This document shows positions 8,831 through 17,418 of a DNA stretch of 64,000 nucleotides, one piece after another (within the stretch, counting starts at the first letter, position 1; the number at the start of each line of letters is the position of its first letter). The notes under the pieces were generated by a model that saw nothing but the letters and a program-made list of their open reading frames with translations, had not been told where the DNA came from and made no database searches. The position numbers and the translations under genes were made by a program. This stretch comes from Slackia isoflavoniconvertens (GTDB lineage Bacteria; Actinomycetota; Coriobacteriia; Coriobacteriales; Eggerthellaceae): assembly GCF_003725955.1 (NCBI RefSeq), contig NZ_QIBZ01000002.1:1-64000 (forward strand), given 5' to 3'.

Positions 8831-9355
8831 ATGTTCAAATGCGGCGATAAGGTGATCTATAAGAGCTTCGGCGTGTGTACCATTGAGCAGACCGACTACG
8901 TATTGGAATCGATGAACTCGAAGGGCGGCGACGTGCCGCCGCGCCTCTATTTCGTACTGAAATCGGAAAGCGCGCGCGGCGGGCAGGCGTTCGTCCCTGC
9001 CGACAAAGCCGAAGAGCTCATTCGTCCCGTCATCGATCGCGCCGATGCCATCAACCTTGCGCAGCAACTTTCTGAAATCGAACCGGAAATGTATGTCGAC
9101 AAGAACATGCATACCACCGACCAGCACTTCCGCGAAGAGCTTGCTCAGCACGACTGCATCACAAGCATGCGTGTAGCTCGCACCATGGAGCATCGCATTG
9201 CCGAGCAAGAGGCAACGGGACACAAGCCCTCGGCCCTCTATATTCGTCTTCTCGATGCCGCACGAAAACAGGTACAGGAAGAATACGCCGCTGCGCTGGG
9301 GCTTTCCATCGAAGAGGCCGACGAGTATTTGAAGAAGGCTACGAGCCAAGCGTAG
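8831..9355 (+). CDS. CarD/CdnL family transcription regulator
   Basis: The 174-residue protein begins with the CarD/TRCF RNA-polymerase-interacting fold (about residues 1-60: KCGDKVIYKSFGVCTIEQ), followed by a helical C-terminal part. CarD/CdnL proteins bind the RNA polymerase beta subunit and stabilise open complexes, notably at rRNA promoters. The domain order and size fit. The gene is single, has its own promoter, and is followed by a bidirectional terminator. AT-rich upstream DNA and TGAGGTG at the right spacing support the start. Which promoters it controls cannot be read from the sequence. Confidence 0.85.
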   Translation: MFKCGDKVIYKSFGVCTIEQTDYVLESMNSKGGDVPPRLYFVLKSESARGGQAFVPADKAEELIRPVIDRADAINLAQQLSEIEPEMYVDKNMHTTDQHFREELAQHDCITSMRVARTMEHRIAEQEATGHKPSALYIRLLDAARKQVQEEYAAALGLSIEEADEYLKKATSQA

Positions 9356-9405
9356 GGTGTTTCTTTAGTTCATTCCGTTCGCATGTTTCCATAAGGATAC
9401 CCGCA

Positions 9406-9440
9406 TGAAAAAAAAGGGGCTCGCATATGCGAGCCCCTTG
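9406..9440 (-). terminator. Bidirectional terminator between convergent genes
   Basis: AAGGGGCTCGC pairs with GCGAGCCCCTT around a 4-nt loop. On the minus strand it is followed by eight Ts, so it clearly ends the antiporter transcript; it may also stop the CarD gene. Confidence 0.85.
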
Positions 9441-9483
9441 CGGCAAACGAGCGAGTTTGCGGCGTTCGTTACACGCGCAGCTC

Positions 9484-10758
9484 TTATACCGGCTGGAACA
9501 CGATATAAAGGTAAATACCCGCAATGAGCACCGTGAGCAGCATGAGAGGGAAGCCCACCTTCATGTACTTCACGAAGCTGATGGGGTTGCCGTTCTTTGC
9601 CGCGATATCGGAGATAACGACGTTGCACGACGCGCCGATGAGCGTACCGTTGCCGCCGAGGCATGCGCCGAGCGACGTTGCCCACCACAGAGGCGTTACA
9701 TCCATGCCCGCGCCTTCCATGGCAAGCAGGATAGGAATCATGGTTGCCACGAACGGAATGTTGTCGAGCACCGAAGAGATAACGGCCGACGCCACGAGCA
9801 AGATGATCATGGTGAACAGCACGTCGTCGCCCGTGAAGTCCATAAGTGCATTCGCGAGCATGTCGATGGTGCCGGTCTCGACCATGCCGCCAACAATGAT
9901 GAACAAACCACAGAAGAACGTGAGCGTAGTCCACTCGACATGCAACAACGCCTGCGGAACATCGACGCGGGAAATGAGCATGATGACGGCAGCGGCAGTA
10001 AGGGCGACAACCGACGACTCGATACCGAGCGCGCCATGGCACATGAAGCCGATGACCACGCACACGAGCATGACGACCGAAATCTTCAGCAGACGCATGT
10101 CTTCGATTTGCTCTTTCGGGTCGAGCTCGAGCACGCGGTTGCGGTCTTCGTCAGGAACATGCAGGCCACGGCCATACAGGAAGTAAAACACCACGAGCAC
10201 GACGGCCAAAATCACGCACACGATAGGCGCGTCGACGATAATGAAGTCGAGGAACGTGTAGCCAGCGGCGGAACCGATCATGATGTTCGGCGGATCGCCG
10301 ATGAGGGTTGCAGTGCCGCCGATGTTCGACGCCATGATTTCAACCATGAAGAACGGAATCGGGTTTACCTTGAGCAGCTTGCAAATGGTAAGCGTCATGG
10401 GGCCGATGAGCAGCACCGTGGTGACGTTGTCGAGGAATGCCGAAAGCACGGCGGTGAGCAGCACATACATAATCATGATGTGCCACGGGTCGCCCTTGGC
10501 GATGTGGGCGGTTTTAATGGCCAGGTAGCCAAACATGCCCGACTGCTTCACGACGGCCACGAACAGCATCATGCCGAACAACACGCCAATGGTGTTGAAG
10601 TCAACATGCGCCACAGCTTGGTCGAGCGTCATAACGTGCGCGAGAAGCAGCACGGCCGCGCCGCCAATGGCGACGAGCGAACGATGCACCTTTTCCGACA
10701 TCACGAGCGCGATGACGATAAGGAACACCGCAACAGCGAATATTGCGTTGAAATCCAT
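9484..10758 (-). CDS. ArsB/NhaD-type anion permease or Na+/H+ antiporter
   Basis: This 424-residue integral membrane protein has about eleven hydrophobic segments and the two-fold pseudo-repeat of the ion transporter superfamily. The family marker ASNIGGTATLIGDPPN is near residue 145, and GGNGTLIGASCNVV occupies the equivalent place in the second half. NhaD-like antiporters and arsenite or citrate permeases share these motifs, so the substrate is open; no ars genes lie nearby. I chose the ATG at 10758, where the first helix begins. The longer open frame to 11049 adds a non-membrane, arginine-rich tail. A strong terminator follows. Confidence 0.85.
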   Translation of the reverse strand: MDFNAIFAVAVFLIVIALVMSEKVHRSLVAIGGAAVLLLAHVMTLDQAVAHVDFNTIGVLFGMMLFVAVVKQSGMFGYLAIKTAHIAKGDPWHIMIMYVLLTAVLSAFLDNVTTVLLIGPMTLTICKLLKVNPIPFFMVEIMASNIGGTATLIGDPPNIMIGSAAGYTFLDFIIVDAPIVCVILAVVLVVFYFLYGRGLHVPDEDRNRVLELDPKEQIEDMRLLKISVVMLVCVVIGFMCHGALGIESSVVALTAAAVIMLISRVDVPQALLHVEWTTLTFFCGLFIIVGGMVETGTIDMLANALMDFTGDDVLFTMIILLVASAVISSVLDNIPFVATMIPILLAMEGAGMDVTPLWWATSLGACLGGNGTLIGASCNVVISDIAAKNGNPISFVKYMKVGFPLMLLTVLIAGIYLYIVFQPV

Positions 10759-11079
10759 AGGCTCTGCGTTTCTTCTTAAACGGTTTTTAGTAACCCCCCT
10801 ACTATAGCCGAATAAAGTCGATTCGAAAGTAACGCCCTCATTAAAAGCGTGTGATAAGCAGGAATATCGGGCCGAAATGCGACGCGCGACGACCAGGACG
10901 CATCGCTGCGGCTGACGCATGTCGGCTGCAGCGATGCAAGGTGCACTCGTGCATCCAAAGGCACGGATGCAGCAAAAAAGCCGCGCCCTGTGGCTGGCCC
11001 GAAGGGGCCAAGCCTCAGAGCGCGGTTTGTACATACCAGAGGCCGCCAACGTCTCGTGCGGCGAAGAGCTCGCGATTCG
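10759..11079. other. Intergenic region with fdh terminator and hairpins
   Basis: It holds the promoter side of the antiporter, a 10-bp stem GCATCGCTGC/GCAGCGATGC near 10900-10937, and the formate dehydrogenase terminator. No gene is supported. Confidence 0.45.
10974..11030 (-). terminator. Rho-independent terminator of the formate dehydrogenase operon
   Basis: On the minus strand a long stem, CCGCGC..GGCTTGGCC paired with GGCCAGCC..GCGCGG, closes on CCTTCGG and is followed by TTTTTT. Confidence 0.8.
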
Positions 11080-13797
11080 CTAAATCGCCTCGACCTTCAC
11101 GGCACAGACCTTGTATTCAGGCACCTTCGCGGTGGGGTCAAGCGCGGCATTCGTGAGCCAGTTGGAATTGCCGTCTTGGAAATGGAACGGCATCCATGTT
11201 TGACCGGGATTTGTCTTGCTCGACACGCGCGCCGTAGTTTCGATTTCACCACGGCGGCTCGACACGCGCACGCGATCGCCATCGGCTACGCCGAGCTGTT
11301 CAGCGTCGACCGAGTTCAGCTCGATGAACGATTCTCCCGCAATTTCATTGAGGCCTTCCGTACGACCCGTCATGGCGCAAGCATTGTACTGAGCGAGCAC
11401 GCGACCGGTCATAAGCATAAGCGGGTATTCCGCATTGGGAAGCTCCGCCGACGGACGATACTGAGCGAGCGAATAGCCGCCTTTGCCGCGAGAGAACTGT
11501 CCCACATGCATGATGGCCGTGCCGGGATGGTCCTCCGACGGGCATGGCCACTGGATACCGCGACCTGCAACCTGGGCGCCATCGAGGCGCGCATGACTTA
11601 TGCCAGCGTACGACGGCGTGAGGCTTGCGATTTCCTCCATAATCTGAGAGGCAGAAAGCGAGGGCTGGTCATAGCCCATGCGACGCATGATTTCGGCAAA
11701 CACCTCAGTGTCGAGACGCGGTCCATCGGGGCCCTTCACGGCCTTACGCACGCGCTGCACGCGGCGCTCGGTATTGGTGAAGGTTCCTTCCTTTTCCGCA
11801 TAGCTGCGACCAGGCAAAATAACGTCGGCATACTTTGCGGTTTCGGTCATGAACAGTTCTTCGACAACCAAGAAATCAAGCGACTCAAGGGCATGAATCA
11901 CGTGATGCGTATCGGGGTCGGTGCGAACGGGGTCTTCGCCGAAAAGGAACAGGGCCTTGATACGTCCATCGATCATCGCGGGGAAGCACTCCGTTGCCAT
12001 AAGCCCCGGCGTGCGATTCATTTTCACGCCCCACGCCGTCTCGAACTTCGCAAGCACATCGGGATTAGCAACCTTCTGATAGCCCGTGAAATCGGCCGGT
12101 CCGGCACCCATGTCGCACGCGCCCTGAACGTTGTTCTGGCCGCGCAGAGGGTTGACACCACAACCGGGTTTGCCTAATTTGCCGCAGACCATGGCCATGT
12201 TGGACATGGACATAACGCCTTCGGTGCCCGTGGAATGCTCCGTCACGCCCAGGCAATAAATGATGGGCGCGCGATCGGCTTTCGCATACATCGTTGCGGC
12301 CTGAACAAGATCATCCGCATCGATACCGCAAATCTCCGCCACCTTTTCGGGCGTATAGTCGGCAACCATGGCTGCGAATTCCTCGAAACCCTCAGTACGA
12401 TTTTCGACGAATTCCTTATCGGCGAGCCCCTGGGCAATAATGGCATGTGCCATGCCGTTGGCGAATGCCACGTTGGTGCCAGGGCGCAGCTTCAGGTGGA
12501 TATCGGCCTTGCTCGCAAGCCCGATATCGCGCGGGTCGACGACGATAAGCTTCGCGCCGCGCTCAACCGCCCGACGAATGCGCATGCCCATAACGGGGTG
12601 CGCCTCTTCGGGGTTGCTGCCCACGAGCAAAATGACCTGCGCTTGCTCGCACACGTCTTCGATGGAATTAGTCATGGCTCCAGAGCCAAGCGTTGTCACC
12701 AGACCGGCGACCGTAGGAGCGTGACAAACACGTGCGCAGTTGTCGATATTCGGGGTATCGAATGCGCACCTCGCCATCTTCTGGAGCATGTAAATGTCTT
12801 CGTTGGTGGAACGCGAGCACGCGAACGCGGCGATGGACTCACCGCCATGCTCGGCCTTGATCGCGCCAAAGCGCTCGGCAACAAGAGCGAGCGCGTCATC
12901 CCAGCTCACGGGCTCAAACTCACCCGTTTCGCGATTCTTCACAAGCGGCGAGGTGATGCGGTCGGGCGAATTCACGAAGTCAAAACTTCCGCTGCGGCCC
13001 TTCACGCACAAAAGTCCCGCGTTCGAGGGGCCGTTCACGGCCTGCGCGTCGACGATTTCGTCGCCCTTCACAATAAGGTCGAGCTGGCAGCCAACGCCGC
13101 AATGCGGGCACGTGGTGCGCACGCGCGAGACTTCCCATTCACGATAATTGCCGCGGCGCTTTTCCGTGAGCGCACCCGTGGGGCACGCCTGGGCGCAATT
13201 TCCGCAGCTCTCGCACTGGGTTGCTTTCCAATTGGGGCCAAACGGCGCCTGGATGGTGGTGCGAACGCCACGCTTGCCCGTGCGCAGCGTGTGATTGCCC
13301 GCCGCCGTGTTGCATGCGCCGACGCATCGCTGACACGCGATGCACAGGTTCGGATTGAATGAGAGAAACGGATTGCTGTCGAGCACGGGGGCGTTTTTGG
13401 CGGGCGCCTCGAAGGTGAGCTCTTCCATGCCGAACTCGCGACCGAGATCTTGCAGCTCGCACGCGCCGTTCTTCTTGCAGCTGAAGCAGAAGTTCGTCGA
13501 GTTCAAGCCGTGGCTCGACAAAATAAGGTCGAGCGTGAGGCGACGCGTGGCATCAAGCGCATCGGAGGTCGCCGTGACCTGCATACCTTCCTCGGCAAAC
13601 GTAGAACACGCGGGCAGAAGGCCCTGCACGCCTTCGACTTCGACCACACACATACGGCACGAGGCGATGTCGCTCACGTTCTTCAGGAAGCACAGCGTGG
13701 GAATGTGGATGTTCGCCGCGCGGGCCGCGTCCAAAATGGTTGAGCCCTGCGGCACTTCGACGGAAACGCCGTCGATCGTGAGATTCACGTTAGACAT
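11080..13797 (-). CDS. Molybdopterin formate dehydrogenase catalytic subunit (Cys type)
   Basis: This 905-residue protein interconverts formate and CO2. In order it has a [2Fe-2S] ferredoxin domain (C36, C47, C50, C64), an NuoG-like cysteine segment (about 100-113), two [4Fe-4S] ferredoxin motifs (about 152-162 and 195-205), the Mop [4Fe-4S] domain CPHCGVGC (230-237), then the molybdopterin domains and a molydopterin-binding C-terminus. The active-site residue is C358 in NCARVCHAP, so it is a cysteine rather than a selenocysteine enzyme. The ferredoxin-rich N-terminus is that of soluble NAD(P)-linked enzymes. The start overlaps the end of the flavoprotein gene by 8 nt, so the two are translationally coupled. 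Confidence 0.92.
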   Translation of the reverse strand: MSNVNLTIDGVSVEVPQGSTILDAARAANIHIPTLCFLKNVSDIASCRMCVVEVEGVQGLLPACSTFAEEGMQVTATSDALDATRRLTLDLILSSHGLNSTNFCFSCKKNGACELQDLGREFGMEELTFEAPAKNAPVLDSNPFLSFNPNLCIACQRCVGACNTAAGNHTLRTGKRGVRTTIQAPFGPNWKATQCESCGNCAQACPTGALTEKRRGNYREWEVSRVRTTCPHCGVGCQLDLIVKGDEIVDAQAVNGPSNAGLLCVKGRSGSFDFVNSPDRITSPLVKNRETGEFEPVSWDDALALVAERFGAIKAEHGGESIAAFACSRSTNEDIYMLQKMARCAFDTPNIDNCARVCHAPTVAGLVTTLGSGAMTNSIEDVCEQAQVILLVGSNPEEAHPVMGMRIRRAVERGAKLIVVDPRDIGLASKADIHLKLRPGTNVAFANGMAHAIIAQGLADKEFVENRTEGFEEFAAMVADYTPEKVAEICGIDADDLVQAATMYAKADRAPIIYCLGVTEHSTGTEGVMSMSNMAMVCGKLGKPGCGVNPLRGQNNVQGACDMGAGPADFTGYQKVANPDVLAKFETAWGVKMNRTPGLMATECFPAMIDGRIKALFLFGEDPVRTDPDTHHVIHALESLDFLVVEELFMTETAKYADVILPGRSYAEKEGTFTNTERRVQRVRKAVKGPDGPRLDTEVFAEIMRRMGYDQPSLSASQIMEEIASLTPSYAGISHARLDGAQVAGRGIQWPCPSEDHPGTAIMHVGQFSRGKGGYSLAQYRPSAELPNAEYPLMLMTGRVLAQYNACAMTGRTEGLNEIAGESFIELNSVDAEQLGVADGDRVRVSSRRGEIETTARVSSKTNPGQTWMPFHFQDGNSNWLTNAALDPTAKVPEYKVCAVKVEAI

Positions 13798-15640
13798 ATT
13801 GGATTCGACCCCCTTCCACAGCGCCGCAACCGAAGTGGTCGCAACGCAGACAACGCCCGCATTCCTGAACCGCTTCTTCGCGGCTCATGGGCATTTCGAC
13901 ATAGGCAAAATCATGCTTGCGTTCACGCGCGGGACGTTCGGAAATTTCCACGCGGCCCTTGGGTGCGCGGTCGTTGGGCGCGGGCGCGGGGACGTCAACG
14001 CCGCAATCGAGCGTGTGGTGGTAGCCCAAGTACTCGTCGATGTTGCGCGCGGCAACCTTGCCAGCGCCAATCGCCTTAATGGCGGTCGCGGGACCGGTTT
14101 GGCAGTCGCCGCCGACGAACACGCCGGCGAGCGTGCCGTTTTCGCCTTGGGCTTCGAGGAATTCGTTTGCCTTGAATTCGCCCCATTCGGCGAGCATACC
14201 CGCGTCTTCGAACGGCTGCGACTCGATGCCCTGCCCCACCGCAACGAGGATTACATCGGCTTCGATGCGGCGCTTGGGCTTGTCGGCGGCCTTCACCGAC
14301 GGGCGGCCGCCCTTCACCGCGGAAATCATCTGCGGCTGCGTGATGAGCGCCACGACCTGTCCCGCTTCGTTCGTCTCGATGGAATCGGGCGATTCGAGCG
14401 TGATCATTTCCACGCCTTCGGCAATGGCGCTTTCGATTTCGGCGTCGAGCGCAGTCATGTCGGCTACGCGGCGACGGTAGACGCACGACACCTCGTCGGC
14501 GCCGGCACGCACCGCCGTGCGCACGCAGTCCATGGCAACGTTGCCGCCGCCAATGACGGCCACGCGCTTGCCGCTGAAATCGGGATAATCGCCATCGCCG
14601 ATGCGACCGAGCAGGTCAACGGCGGAAATGACGCCTTCGGCCTTCGCGCCGTCGATGCGCAGGCCCTTGCCCTTTTGCGCGCCGATGGCAACATACACGG
14701 CATCGAATTCGTTTTGCAGTTCGGCCATGGTCTGGGTGTCGACCTTCGTTTCGAGGCGAACTTCGATTCCGCCCACGGCGAGAATGGCGTTGATGTCTTC
14801 ATCCAGACGCTCACGAGGCAAGCGATACGCGGGAATGCCGTAACGCAGCATGCCACCGAGGTGCTTGCGAGCCTCGAAGATCACTACATCGTGACCCATG
14901 AGCGAAAGAAAATAAGCGCAGGTCAAACCGCTGGGGCCGCCGCCAATCACCGCAACGCGACGGTTGGTTTGGGCCGACCGCGCAGGCACGGGAGCCTTAT
15001 CGGCCGCGCAGGAATCGACCGCGAATTTCTTGATGCCGCGAATATTGATGGGAGCGTCGAGCAAGCCACGGCGACAACGGCGCTCGCACGGGTGCTCGCA
15101 CACAAGCGCGCATGCGGTGGGCAGCGGATTGTCTTTGCGCACCATGTTCACGGCGCCGGCGTAATCGCCCGCCGCAACAAGCGCGATATAGGCCGGCACG
15201 TTCACATGCGCTGGGCACAGCGCCTCGCACGGAACCTTCTGCTCGGTGCCTTCGGTGCATGCACGGTTTTCGATGTGGCTCGCATATTCGTCGGCGTGGG
15301 CTTTAAGGCCCACCAGGAATTGGGCCGCGGCTTCATAGCCAATGGCGCAGTCGGAGGCATCGCGAATCATTTCAGCCAAAACGCGAGCGCGATCGAGGTC
15401 GACGGCCGTCGCCTTGCAGTCGAGAATGCTGCGCACCAACAAGGCAAGCTGGGGCAGGCCATCGCGGCACGGCACGCACTTGCCGCACGTTTGAGCCGCG
15501 CCGGTCTCGAGCATGGAAAGCTGCGCCGCAACGGGACAAGCCCCCGGCGGCGTGGTTGAGATTCGGCGCGCGAACGCTTCGAGTTCGGCGGCGTAGCTCG
15601 CGTCGCTCGACCCTTTCGGCGCAATAGAAAGCTTAGTCAC
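13790..15640 (-). CDS. NuoF-like/GltD-like flavoprotein, formate dehydrogenase partner
   Basis: The 616-residue product joins two modules. The N-terminus (about 30-122) is the NuoF-type [4Fe-4S] domain with TCGKCVPCRDG at 51-61. The rest is the GltD-like oxidoreductase: an Fe-S cysteine cluster CEHPCERRCRRG (181-192), FAD motif GGGPSG (233-238), NAD(P) motif GGGNVAMD (364-371) and a cysteine-rich tail ECGRCLRCDHFGC. It probably passes electrons between NAD(P)H and the catalytic subunit, which follows with an 8-nt overlap. Translation starts at GTG 15640 after AGGGGG. True glutamate synthase is unlikely because no gltA-like large subunit is beside it. Confidence 0.85.
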   Translation of the reverse strand: MTKLSIAPKGSSDASYAAELEAFARRISTTPPGACPVAAQLSMLETGAAQTCGKCVPCRDGLPQLALLVRSILDCKATAVDLDRARVLAEMIRDASDCAIGYEAAAQFLVGLKAHADEYASHIENRACTEGTEQKVPCEALCPAHVNVPAYIALVAAGDYAGAVNMVRKDNPLPTACALVCEHPCERRCRRGLLDAPINIRGIKKFAVDSCAADKAPVPARSAQTNRRVAVIGGGPSGLTCAYFLSLMGHDVVIFEARKHLGGMLRYGIPAYRLPRERLDEDINAILAVGGIEVRLETKVDTQTMAELQNEFDAVYVAIGAQKGKGLRIDGAKAEGVISAVDLLGRIGDGDYPDFSGKRVAVIGGGNVAMDCVRTAVRAGADEVSCVYRRRVADMTALDAEIESAIAEGVEMITLESPDSIETNEAGQVVALITQPQMISAVKGGRPSVKAADKPKRRIEADVILVAVGQGIESQPFEDAGMLAEWGEFKANEFLEAQGENGTLAGVFVGGDCQTGPATAIKAIGAGKVAARNIDEYLGYHHTLDCGVDVPAPAPNDRAPKGRVEISERPARERKHDFAYVEMPMSREEAVQECGRCLRCDHFGCGAVEGGRIQYV

Positions 15641-16116
15641 AATACCCCCTATATCTAGGACGCGCCGCCGACGCTTCGGATGCTCCGGCGCACGTTGTTA
15701 GATGCACAATTTTAGAACGCTCGACAAGATAAGGCCGCACCAACATTGCGAATGGCGCCGCGAAAGCACCAAATACGCACCTCAATACGAGGTTTTTAAC
15801 AGGCTTGAAACATAACGGAGGATGGAAGCCTGGAACATGAAGGAGGATCGGACGCTTCGGCTATTGCGCAAAATGCCCCTGACCGGAGCGAATCGCGATG
15901 GTTCTAAGGCCGCGAAGAAGGAATTGGCAGAGCGGCGAAACGAAACGCCAATCGCCCCTGAGCGTTGGGACGGGACACCGGTTGCCCCGAAGGCCGGTGT
16001 GGTGCGAAGCGCAAATCGCCTCCAGGCGCTTGAGCGAAGAAACGACCCAAGCCCCAGGGCGCATGCCGGAATTTGGAGCGAGTGCCCAATTTCAAGGCGA
16101 ACATCTTTTTCGCCTG

Positions 16117-16381
16117 CTGGCAGAATATACCGTGCAAGGGTCGCATTCTCGCGGAATTTAGCACTTGCTGGCAGGAAAATCGTCCCTAGGGACGCGTTTC
16201 CTGACACGGAGCAGAACAGCAGAAACGAAGCGGCGTGGACATATTTCAGCACCTATCTGACCTGGCCCTTTACAGACAGTCAACTTTTGTCCTGGCATTA
16301 TTTCAACCAAATTCGCGAAATTCGAGCCCGACAGCGTCTCAAAGGGCAAATTCGCGACCCTTGGCTCGAATATTCTGCCAG
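16117..16381. repeat. Imperfect inverted repeat in gene-free DNA
   Basis: The left arm (16117-16159) and right arm (16348-16381) share CTGGCAGAATAT, AAGGGTCGC and GAATTT in inverted order, separated by short non-matching stretches. The roughly 190-bp spacer has no gene. This resembles a degraded miniature inverted-repeat element. Confidence 0.45.
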
Positions 16382-16620
16382 GAACTCGGATTTCAAACGA
16401 ACGCAACAAGGAAAGCGATGGGGATGCAAAGCGCGAGAATCAATCAAGGCGGTCCCAGAGCACGAACGGAGCAAGGCAATCTGAAATGCAGCCGATCAGA
16501 GCGTCTTTGGAACCCGCGAAACAAAATACAGAGCAAGGTACTTTTGCAGAGCACTGTTCTTTTGAAACACGCACAGGTCGAGGCGTTTCAAGAATTGCGG
16601 AACCATAGAGGAGCCGAAAA

Positions 16621-16650
16621 CAAAAAGGCCCGCTGAAAAGCGGACCTTTG
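16621..16650 (-). terminator. Terminator after tRNA-Thr
   Basis: On the minus strand AAAGGTCCGC pairs with GCGGGCCTTT around TTTTCA and is followed by TTG TTTT, 12 nt past the tRNA 3' end. Confidence 0.75.
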
Positions 16651-16661
16651 AGAATTCATGG

Positions 16662-16734
16662 AGCCGTTGACCGGACTCGAACCGGTGACCTGCTCATTAC
16701 GAGTGAGCTGCTCTACCAACTGAGCCACAACGGC
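16662..16734 (-). tRNA. tRNA-Thr (CGT anticodon)
   Basis: The 73-nt cloverleaf has acceptor arms GCCGTTG/CAACGGC, D arm GCTCAGTTGGTAGAGC, anticodon stem GCTCA/TGAGC with loop CTCGTAA (anticodon CGT, reading ACG) and T arm CCGGTTCGAGTCCGG. CCA is not encoded. Confidence 0.95.
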
Positions 16735-16856
16735 GCATGGCGTTCGTAACGCGAATGAGTATATTACAGGAAGCTCTTCGATACGTCTAGAACTTTTTCC
16801 GATTAATTAGGAAATTCTTTTGCGAATTACTTCGCAGCATCAGGACGCCCCGAACG

Positions 16857-16883
16857 AAAAAGCGCCGTTCGTTAGAACGGCGC
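16857..16883 (-). terminator. Terminator after the tRNA-Gln/tRNA-Lys unit
   Basis: On the minus strand GCGCCGTTC-TAAC-GAACGGCGC is followed by TTTTT. The GTTC-NNNN-GAAC core matches hairpins at the ends of the palindromic repeats at 6634-6657 and 43881-43902. Confidence 0.75.
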
Positions 16884-16893
16884 AACAACGTTG

Positions 16894-17041
16894 GAAAAAT
16901 GGCTGGGCCACCAGGATTCCTGGCCGCGCTACGCGCGCCCCGATCCCTCAGGCTAAAGCCTTCGGGCGAATTCCTAAAAACTGCCCACTGGGCAGTTTTC
17001 TTAACGGAATTCCGCCCCATCGGTTCGAACCCTGGTGGCAT
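16894..17041. repeat. Palindromic insertion bounded by a copied tRNA-Gln 3' end
   Basis: A 26-bp segment, 16894-16919, is identical to 17091-17116, which covers the 3' end of tRNA-Gln. A shorter inverted copy of the T-arm end lies at 17022-17040. Between them are nested palindromes, GGGCGAATTCC/GGAATTCCGCCC and AAAACTGCCC-ACT-GGGCAGTTTT. The arrangement resembles an attachment-site scar or a repeat that copied a tRNA end. No integrase gene is nearby. Confidence 0.6.
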
Positions 17042-17096
17042 AAAACACACTTAACCATAGCCGTTACGAACCTATATGCTTTTCGTTGTTGAAAAA

Positions 17097-17170
17097 TGGC
17101 TGGGCCACCAGGATTCGAACCCGGACTAAGGGCACCAAAAACCCCTGTGCTGCCATTACACCATGGCCCA
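17097..17170 (-). tRNA. tRNA-Gln (TTG anticodon)
   Basis: Acceptor arms TGGGCCA/TGGCCCA, anticodon loop TTTTGGT (anticodon TTG, reading CAA) and T arm with TTCGAAT are all present, and CCA is encoded. Its 3' end is duplicated 197 bp downstream at 16894. Confidence 0.95.
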
Positions 17171-17210
17171 GTAAGAAAAAGGCGGGCTGAACCCGTCTTA
17201 GAAAAATCGG

Positions 17211-17286
17211 TGGTGGGCCGTGAGGGAATCGAACCCGCGGCCTTGGGATTAAAAGTCCCCTGCTCTACCAGCTGAGCTAACGGCCC
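17211..17286 (-). tRNA. tRNA-Lys (TTT anticodon)
   Basis: Acceptor arms GGGCCGT/ACGGCCC, D arm GCTCAGCTGGTAGAGC, anticodon loop CTTTTAA (anticodon TTT, reading AAA/AAG) and T arm GCGGGTTCGATTCCC. CCA is encoded. It lies 40 bp before tRNA-Gln on the same strand. Confidence 0.96.
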
Positions 17287-17418
17287 ACATACACGACGCG
17301 ATTACGCGCAGGAATGAATTGTACCCGTACACGCGCCCGCCGTCAATGAGAATTTCTGCATCATAATTGCCCCAGAAACCCCAGCATCATAGCGCGACAT
17401 ACGAAAATACCTTTTACA

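Larger units (their letters stand above)
15641..16661. other. Gene-free 1-kb stretch with inverted repeats
   Basis: I see no supported gene in this stretch. Overlapping open frames on both strands (about 156 and 220 codons) lack ribosome binding sites and recognisable motifs. The sequence holds a short ACACCGG/CCGGTGT hairpin near 15975-16000, an imperfect inverted repeat at 16117-16381 and the tRNA-Thr terminator at 16621-16650. It may be decayed mobile DNA. Confidence 0.5.

Noticed and set aside
12715-12760. Possible selenocysteine site in the formate dehydrogenase
   Set aside because: The active-site codon is TGC (cysteine), there is no in-frame TGA, and no SECIS-like need arises.
13340-15559. 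739-codon plus-strand frame opposite the formate dehydrogenase partner
   Set aside because: Shadow frame of a well-supported flavoprotein gene; its predicted sequence has no recognisable domain.
15822-16484. 220-codon frame on the plus strand in gene-free DNA
   Set aside because: Composition is irregular, an opposing frame covers the same DNA, and GAAGGAGG-like bases before an internal ATG are not backed by any motif.
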